From: Calliopum simillimum
Lineage: Eukaryota; Arthropoda; Insecta; Diptera; Lauxaniidae
Assembly (NCBI GenBank): GCA_951812925.1
Contig: OX638370.1
Span: 38,877,948 to 38,941,947, forward strand
Reading direction: 5' to 3'
Length of the DNA: 64,000 nt
Shown piece by piece: positions 56,846 to 64,000 of this stretch; within the stretch, counting starts at the first letter, position 1; each line of letters starts with the position of its first letter. Position numbers and translations under genes: made by a program. The notes under the pieces are model-generated. The model worked only from the letters and a program-made list of their open reading frames with translations, had not been told where the DNA came from and ran no database searches.

Positions 56846-59800
56846 ATGTAACGTTATCTCGTAATCTCTGTCTTTGTGATTTGTGCCTTTGGTAATTGCT
56901 TACTGCCAAGATTTTTATCACCAACAAGTCGTATAGTTGGCGGACAGGACACTACCATCGAAAAACATCCTTATAAAGTTTCAGTATTAATTATGGGCGA
57001 ACATCAATGTGGGGGTAGTATTTAAGCCAATAGAAAAGTTCTTGTTGCTGCTTGTAGCATCTTCAATATACTTTGTTATATACATACTTTGTTTTTATTT
57101 AGACTCAAATAATGTATTCAAAATAATTTATGTTTATTTGAGTTTTCAAAAATATTTTTATATTCACTCGAATTTGAATTTTATATATGAATGTTTACTT
57201 CATGTTCATGTTCAATTTTAAATAAAGATATAAATTAATTTTATAAAATTAATAACTACACTGCTCGCTGCATTGCTGATCTGATACCATCTAAAAATAT
57301 ATAATTCAATATTGAATTACAAGGAGAGGATCAAAAGAAAATGTGATTTCTATTGAAAAAGTGATAAACAACCCCGACTACGATTCGCACAACCTATCGA
57401 AATTGCAAAAGAAGAACCAAGTGCAGGTGCAAAAGCTGTCGTAACTGGCTAGGGTCAATTTGAACAAGGTGGGTCGGGATCAACTATCTTACAAAAAGTT
57501 GAGTTAAAACTTATTGATAGGGACACATGTAAGCATTCTAATGCCGAGGGCGGGAACATTGACGACAGTATGGTCTGCGCTGGCGATGCACGGGTTGGTA
57601 AAGATGCATGTCAGCAAGACTCCAGTGGCCCTTTAGTTGTCGATGGCAAATTTGTTGGTGTTGTCTCAAAGTGCCATGGATGTGGTCGAGCAAAATATCC
57701 ACGTGTGTGTAATAGGCAATCTATTTTTTGTTGAGAAACATGCAAAAACTACGTCGGTTTAAAGTGTTATACATTCTATGTTTTTGTGTTCGATTTAAAA
57801 ACACAAAATTAGTTGCCCATTTCTGAATATGCAATTCTGCTTTACATGGGCTGTTGATATGTATAAGTTGATCACTGCAATTGCGTACTCTACGTTCGCT
57901 CTTTTTGTAATTGCATTTGCCTGTTGCATATGTTCACTACTAGATATTTTGCTCATATAAAGCATATAGAGTATGCATAGGCCTGGCTTCGCCGAACATA
58001 TTACATTTTTTATGTGTAAGAATTTTGATTCGGAACAATGCCGTTCACTTGTTGGTTTGCCTTTCAAACCGCCTTGGTAAGAGGTAATTTCTCAATACTC
58101 AGTCTTTCTGATTTCAACAGCGAAGAAGTGATCATTAAAAAAATTAAAGTTGGAAAAAAAAGAAAATAAAAGTTTAATTTCAATACAAGTTTTCTTATTT
58201 TAAATTCAAGTGACTAGTAAATTAAGAAAAATTGGAGTAAAGCCCAGGAATTAACGTAGCATTTTCAGTGTAATCTGAAATTAATAAAGGTAAATTAAAA
58301 AGAATGTTTACCCTTGATTATGTGTAAAAGCTGTAAATTTTCCAGAAGCCCCTCAATATACTTGGAAGTTTCTGTAGGAGTCTTCAATTTTGTGGCGCAT
58401 CTTCAGCTGCAGACTTGAAGATGCGCAATCTTTTTAAATCAACTTTCCATCATTTTGCACAGTGCTCCACGCAGTTGATATAAAAAGTACAGCTCTAATA
58501 CATCTCTAAAAACATCTCTAAAAAGTAGACAGCTCCAGAAGGTTAGGTGTCCTACATAAAGTGATATTGTGAATCGGAAAGGAAAATAATCTACGGCATA
58601 CAATGGAATTCATCGTACACCAAATTTGAGTCGAAGGCATACAAAAATTACGAAAGGAAGAAATATTTTAACAATAATTTGTCTCATAACTCCTTGACAT
58701 TGATGCAACCTTGATTGATGCATACATATATTTATTGTATATATGTAACATATAGTATATATATTTACATATATGATTATCAAAATGGCGGTAATCGCAG
58801 ATTTTTTTTAATTTCATAAAAACTAAACCATAAATTTTGATTACCTCTCCTCAACCTTAACTCGAGATTTAAATTCAAAGATTATGTTTTGTCTTTCCTC
58901 GTAAAATTTGCTTGGATTTAAAATAATTTCTTAAAATACAATAGATTTAATCAATTTTAAAATAACGATACTTTTCTAGTATAAGCAAAAATTTGTTTTC
59001 CAAATGCCTGAAACTATATCACGGTATAAAAATTCCAAGAAATTTCAAACGTTTCAATTTCATATGAATTCATAAGGAAACAGCATTGAAAATTAATACA
59101 CATAGTAATTTTTTTTGATATTTTTATTTCAAATTTATTCATTAGTAAAGTCATAAATAATGACGAAGAATTCAAGACTCAATTTAATTAAAAGGTAAGT
59201 CTAATAGAATTTGGAAAAAAAAATTAAACTTAATAACTTTCGGAATTGTTCAACACGTAAATTTATATTTGCCTTAAAATTGCTTACTGGGTTAAAGGCT
59301 AAAACTCCGTCTTGTATCTCGAACATTTGAAATTTAACTTTAAATGACTAAATTCTAATAAGAAAAGTAAAATGGAATTTTATAGCCTAATGTAACGAAT
59401 GAGAGAAATTTAAAATCTAAGTTCTAATTAGAAAAATTTTGAATCCATAAGCTAATATAGAGAGTGAGAAATATTTAAAACCTAGCATAAAATCAACATA
59501 GCTTAAAATACAAAGAGCGTAACTATTGCTAGTCGAAGCTGAACATCACTAGAATGGGCCCATCGTCGTTGATGCAGAAAACAATGTAAGTTCTCGATTA
59601 CTCTTTCTTTATTCTCTCTATTACTTATTGTTATTCTTATTGCTTTTAAGTTAAATTTAAACAAGTGCAGTTTTGTCTCTTGCTTTGAATAGAGATTGCA
59701 AGATAATAAAGCAATGCGTTGTTTGTTTTTGTAATTAGTCTAATTTCATTTGGGAGATCTAATGATTCATTTCCATGCATTCCACTAAATGCAATGAAAG

Positions 59801-60660
59801 TATAGAGCATAAAAATTTAGTCTGTTCTCTTTTTTGTTTATAAATTATGCTCTTAACCCAGAGTCTAATAACGAAATAAGATTTAAGATTTGGAATTTTG
59901 TATTGCTCACTTAAATATAAATTGAATTGTACTTAACTAAATATTAACTTTACTTGCTAATTCTTATGCATTGTGTTTTCGAAATTTTGTGCACATTAGT
60001 ACATTGAATACGTTTTTTTTCACAACTTATTTTGTATTTTGAAATAGATAGTTTTAAGCAAACATGAATAAATAGATTATTATAAAAGTCTTGCGTGGAT
60101 AAAACCTCACTAGTTTTACAATTATGGATGGGTTCGGGAGAGGATATAGGTCTCTCAATAACATGGTTGGGTAAGGGTGTAGACCGGAGGCAGTAATATC
60201 TTTGCCTCTCACTCTGAAATAGTATCTTTGTCTGTACTAAAAGACGAGTTTAGTTCTTATCATAGTCGATCTTGAATATTTTGTGTCGAGTATCTTTGAT
60301 GGTTTTTTTTAATTTTGGCCCCGGTAGGATACCCTGTATGACAGCTTATGCAGTTTGATTTAAATGATTTATTTATCCACTTTTGCTGTTTGGGTTTTTC
60401 ACTTATTTTGTGCATGAATTGAATTTTTTATATTGATGATAATTGGAAGAGGAAGCATATAGCACGAACCCCGACTTAGCCGACGAGTTAAGACCCGGCA
60501 CGACTAGCATGCACACTCGCTTTATGCAGACTCTTGTCCACTGTCCTTATGGGCTCTTTGATTTTCTTCTTTTTGAAGTTTTTCAACTTCATCACCACGT
60601 ATATCATTATATGTGTATGCCAATGTTGCTGGACTACGCGACTGGATTGATTCACAGTAA
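56846..60660 (+). pseudogene. S1A protease pseudogene (trypsin type), disrupted and split
   Basis: A fourth copy of the protease gene, closest to protease 3. The ATG is followed at once by TAA (56849-56851). Reading on gives a signal peptide, LLPRFLSPTSRIVGGQDTTI and HQCGGS, then a second stop (57023-57025). The catalytic His codon is missing (VAACS instead of TAAHC), and about 250 bases of unrelated A/T sequence follow. Homology resumes at 57310 (VISIEKV), then a deletion removes the Asp102 region. The TGWG block has TGG changed to TAG (57450-57452). The Ser region reads KDACQQDSSGPLV: D189, Q193 and G196S. Homology stops after GRAKYPRV near 57708 and resumes at 60613 with the C-terminal YANVAGLRDWIDSQ and stop. 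It cannot make a protease. Confidence 0.92.
57709..60612. other. 2.9-kb insertion inside the protease pseudogene
   Basis: Left junction GTGTGTG and right junction GTGTATGCC share GTGT, so either a 4-bp target duplication or microhomology. The inserted sequence has no recognisable transposase, RT or terminal inverted repeats. It contains a perfect hairpin at 58395-58426 (arms GCGCATCTTCA, 10-base loop) and ATATATGTA-rich sequence near 58725-58775. Nature unknown. Confidence 0.6.
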
Positions 60661-60734
60661 AAATGTTTAACTATTATGTGAAATGTTTGGTAAAATATAC
60701 ATAAATATGCTGATATTAAAGCTTAAGCAATAAA
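60661..60734 (+). other. 3' UTR remnant of the protease pseudogene
   Basis: TTTAACTATTATGTGAAATGTTTGGT...AAAGCTTAAGCAATAAATTG matches the 3' UTRs of proteases 1 and 2, with the AATAAA signal at 60729-60734. This confirms that 60613-60660 is the displaced 3' end of a protease copy. Confidence 0.85.
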
Positions 60735-61894
60735 TTGTACATTTGCATTACAAGATACTGACTTTGTAAGACTTGATAATATTTCATGATTTTTCGGGGA
60801 CTTCATAAGAACGTTGCCTATAAACAACTCAAATAAAGACATTTTAAAATTCCTTCGATATGATCCAAATGAGGAATTGTCTTTATTTCGCATATTTTTA
60901 CAATATTTAAGTTTAATTTCACAGAAAAATATTAAAAGAAGCCCAAGGACGGAAAGAACCAGTTTCGGCCAAAATGTAATGTGTCCATTCAAATCGGTTC
61001 AAAAAACATGCCACAAAGTTTCGACGCGATCGGTGATGATCGACCTGAAAGTTGGTTCTTCTTCACGTAGAATCTGTTTTTGTAAAAGCATTTTATAATT
61101 TTTATTATCTGGAGAGATATTTAAAATTCTTTTGAGAGATTCTGTAAAAAAAACCGTTATTTTGACTAGAAAAAAAAAAATCTTTTTCCGTAGCCAATAA
61201 TAATTGAAAAAGAATAATACGTAATAAAAATTATAAGTCTGCTGATAAATTTAATTTAATTTTCCATAGTAAGTTTTGAAATGTCTGAAAATATCTACGG
61301 TAGAGACATTACATGCCAGAAGATTTCTTCACTTAAATAAGCGTAAAAGTTTCGAAACAATATTTTAAGTTTTTTCAGAAAATGAACTCCACTCAAACTA
61401 TAGAAAAATGGTTTTTCCTTAAAATATAAGCTTCAATTGCGAAAACATAAAAGGTTTCACATATCAAATACCTCGATTCAGTTCATTTGATAATTAGTTT
61501 GCGCAGAGAACCGTGACACTTATGACAATCTGCCAGTGCCTTTGCCTGCCTTTCTATTTAATTCACAACTGTATACAGTCGTTTAATGAATATTATGAAA
61601 ATATGAATGATTTATTAACTGTAAATACTCGTTCTATGTACTACTATATATATGTACCACTATATAGATGTTCGAATGATTCAAAAAAAAAAAAATAAAA
61701 ATTTTGAAAATTCATAATTACGCCCAAAAAACTACAAGAAGGTGTCGAAAAAATGAATGATATCATATATTTCGTTTAGCATCAAGGTATATCAAAAAGA
61801 CACAAAATTTTCATCTTGGATTAAATTTTTTGTTCCAAAATCATCTCGCAAGGAATAGTTTCCTAGAACATATTAACCCATCATTTTTTATTTA
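60735..61894. other. No gene recognised
   Basis: AT-rich; no supportable feature. Confidence 0.5.
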
Positions 61895-62390
61895 TTTGAT
61901 CCACTGAGTTTAAGCCCTTAAAGATTACAAAAACAATACTTAAAACTTTATTAACAAAGTTTCTTGATTTAAAGCTTGAGAGTATATAACAATGTCCTTA
62001 AGGCGTTTAATGAAAAAATTTATATCTGTACTAAAATCTAACTGATTAACGAATGCATTGCAGTTTGAGAGGCATCGAGATAGAGGCTCATTGGAACCAT
62101 AATTAGTTCTTTGGTAAGGAGTATTGAATAAATGTGATTAGATAAACTACTAAGGCCTAACAGATGGCAACGGCCCCTATAAGTATGCATAGTTTCCCAA
62201 GTGTACTGTCCTTTTAAAGCAAATCTTGTGAAGCGTTTTTTTTTAATATTTTCAATCCGGATAACCGGCACCTCGTAAAATGGGTCAAATATAACCGACG
62301 CATACTCTAACAGAGATCTAACCATGCTAAAAAAGATAGTCCTAGGTGTTAAAGGATCAAAAAATTCTTTGGAGATATCTATTACGTGTC
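61895..62390 (-). mobile_element. 3' end of a non-LTR retrotransposon (jockey/CR1-like)
   Basis: On the minus strand FFDPLTPRTIFFSMVRSLLE runs into YASVIFDPFYE, RIENIKKKRFTRFAL and RCHLLGLSSL, matching the thumb/C-terminal region of jockey-like RTs (LVRSLLEYASVVW..., RIE..QKKF.RFAL, R...LGL..L). It ends with FIKRLK and a non-coding tail (TAAGGGCTTAAACTCAGTGG) followed by AATAAATAAAAAA, a typical A-rich 3' terminus. Stops and the missing 5' part show it is a dead truncated copy. Confidence 0.82.
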
Positions 62391-62477
62391 ATGAGTGTCA
62401 TATGAGACTCGACAGTTCTTTCTACTTTTGATTCAAAATGCATCTCTGTTAAAATTTTTGGAAATTTTCTTTTTATA

Positions 62478-63582
62478 TTTGGTACAAACCATTTCAAAAC
62501 GATCAAGATTTTTTTTATGGCATCCGATTTGGCTATAAATTGGCATAAGCAATAGTTGTAAAGTGGAAAAAATTACTACCAAATATTTTTTCAAAATTTA
62601 AAAAATGGCGGAGATATGGGACTTTGAAATTTTTAGGTTAGTTATTTTTGAGAAGCTATAACTTCGGTTGCATTTATCCAATTTTTAATTTTATAGTGTT
62701 AAATGATTTGTCTTAAAACAGGCTTTAAAATATAAACTAGCAAACATTTTTTTTTTTTTTTTTTTATATAGTTTACACTGAAAAAAAAAATTAAATTGAG
62801 TTTCCCAAAATACGTCCTTTTTAATATTTTTTATTTTTCTTGTAAAAAAAGCTGCAAGTGTAACTTACCAGTCATCCAAAAATTGGAGTGGGCCTCGCAG
62901 TGGTTCTCCAGAAAAACAATAAAATGTAGCTTTTGCCGCAATTTTTCAGCACAATTTTTTTGAATTTGAAATTTTTAATTAAACGTTAATTTGAATTTGA
63001 AAAAAGTACGTTGGTACTTATATTAGTACTATATAAGCAAAAAAACAGTCAATAAACTATTTTCAGCATTTGAAAATTTTTTTTAATAAAAATTTTAAAT
63101 TAAAAAAAAGTACTGAAAAATTGGGGAAGATGCTACATTTTATTGTTTTTCTGGAGAACCACTGGCAGGCCCACTCCAATTTTTGGAGGACTGGTAAGTT
63201 ACACTTGTAGCTTTTTTTACAAGAAAAATAAAAAATATTAAAAAGGACGTATTTTGGGAAACTCAATTTAAATTTTTTTTTTTCAGTGTAAACTATATAT
63301 AAAAAAAAAAAAATGTTTGCTAGTTTATATTTTAAAGCATGTTTTAAGACAAATCATTTAACACTATAAAATTGAAAATTGGATAAATGCAACCGAAAAT
63401 ATAGCTTCTCAAAAAAAACTAACCTAAAAATTTCAAAGTCCCATATCTCCGCCATTTTTTTAAATTTTGAAAAAATATTTGGTAGTAATTTTTTTCACTA
63501 TGCAACTATTGCTTATGCCAATTTATAGCCAAATCGGATGCCATGAACAAATTTCTTGATCGTTTACACATGGTTTGTACCA
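62478..63582. mobile_element. 1.1-kb foldback with ~500-bp arms
   Basis: The left arm (about 62478-62985) is the reverse complement of the right arm (about 63075-63582), loop about 90 bases. Tips share GGTACAAACCAT, ACGATCAAGA and ATGGCATCCGATTTGGC. Further in, GCGGAGATATGGGACTTTGA, TAGTTTACACTGAAAAAAA, ACGTCCTTTTTAATATT and GGTTCTCCAGAAAAACAATA also pair. The right arm carries a short insertion between ATGGCATCC and the outer tip. No coding content. Confidence 0.88.
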
Positions 63583-64000
63583 TTTACTTAATATTGCTTC
63601 ATTCTTACAGGCCATGTACTGAAAATAAGTATTTGGCATTTCCATTGACAACAAATGCGATCAGTAAGTGCAATTTAGTTAATGTTCAAAAAATTCGTTT
63701 TCGATGTCATTTAAAAAGTAATACAAAAAATTTTATTTCATAAATAAATTATTTTAATAACAATAATACATCATTAGAAAGGACATGATTTCTGAATTAT
63801 AGTAACTCCAAAATATTATTAAAAAGTTTTGAGGCCGATATTTGAGCAAATTAAATTAAAGTACCATATAGCACTTATGACACAAATTGGGGTAAGAGTA
63901 TTAGGTTGAATCTTTTAAGACCTCACTATGTTGCCTACATATGGATAGCCTTTTTCAAAATAAACAGCAAGGTCTTTAAATTGATTTGCACTGAAAAAAC
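63583..64000. other. No gene recognised
   Basis: AT-rich sequence at the right edge of the window; nothing supportable. Confidence 0.5.

Noticed and set aside
60443..60670. 75-residue frame at the right end of the pseudogene
   Set aside because: It overlaps the displaced protease C-terminus in a different frame; the meaningful reading is YANVAGLRDWIDSQ.
1..64000. tRNA, rRNA, CRISPR array or bacterial-type operon
   Set aside because: No cloverleaf with conserved A/B boxes was found, no regularly spaced repeat-spacer array, and gene structure is eukaryotic (introns, TATA/Inr, AATAAA).

Overview
The window looks like nuclear DNA of a dipteran fly. It is strongly AT-rich, the genes have TATA and arthropod initiator (TCAGT) promoters, and there are many non-LTR retrotransposon remnants and small terminal-inverted-repeat (TIR) elements. 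Species cannot be fixed from the sequence alone. Real coding content is small: two exons of an M-spondin-like gene, three intact single-exon secreted serine proteases and one dead protease copy. Most of the rest is repeat-derived or unrecognised AT-rich DNA.

Left part (1-9.4 kb, minus strand): two consecutive exons of a Spondin_N gene (8988-9385, then 1560-1781) separated by a 7.2-kb intron. The intron holds a CT microsatellite, a 0.5-kb tandem repeat and a 265-bp TA-flanked MITE. The 5' exons would lie to the right of 9385 and the 3' exons to the left of 1560; I could not find either, so the proteases may sit in or next to this gene's 5' introns.

Protease region A (11.1-16.8 kb, plus strand): a direct duplication of a protease gene with its promoter. 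The second unit was later split in its upstream part by a 5'-truncated RNase H-bearing non-LTR retrotransposon. From 16.9 to 53.4 kb I recognise no intact host gene; the stretch is a mosaic of TIR elements, long foldbacks, tandem repeats and retrotransposon fragments.

Protease region B (54.4-60.8 kb): a head-to-head inverted duplication. The minus-strand copy is intact; the plus-strand copy is a pseudogene with stop codons, no catalytic His or Asp, and a 2.9-kb insertion that displaces its last exon end. A 1.05-kb near-perfect inverted repeat lies between the two promoters.

The main biological point: all four protease copies replace the oxyanion-hole Gly193 (chymotrypsin numbering) with Trp, Thr or Gln, and the acidic S1 residue switches between position 189 (trypsin type) and position 226 (crab-collagenase type) within the cluster. 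The promoters share a 13-bp palindrome. Together this looks like a recently expanding and decaying digestive-type protease cluster with unusual active sites, in a region dense with inverted repeats.
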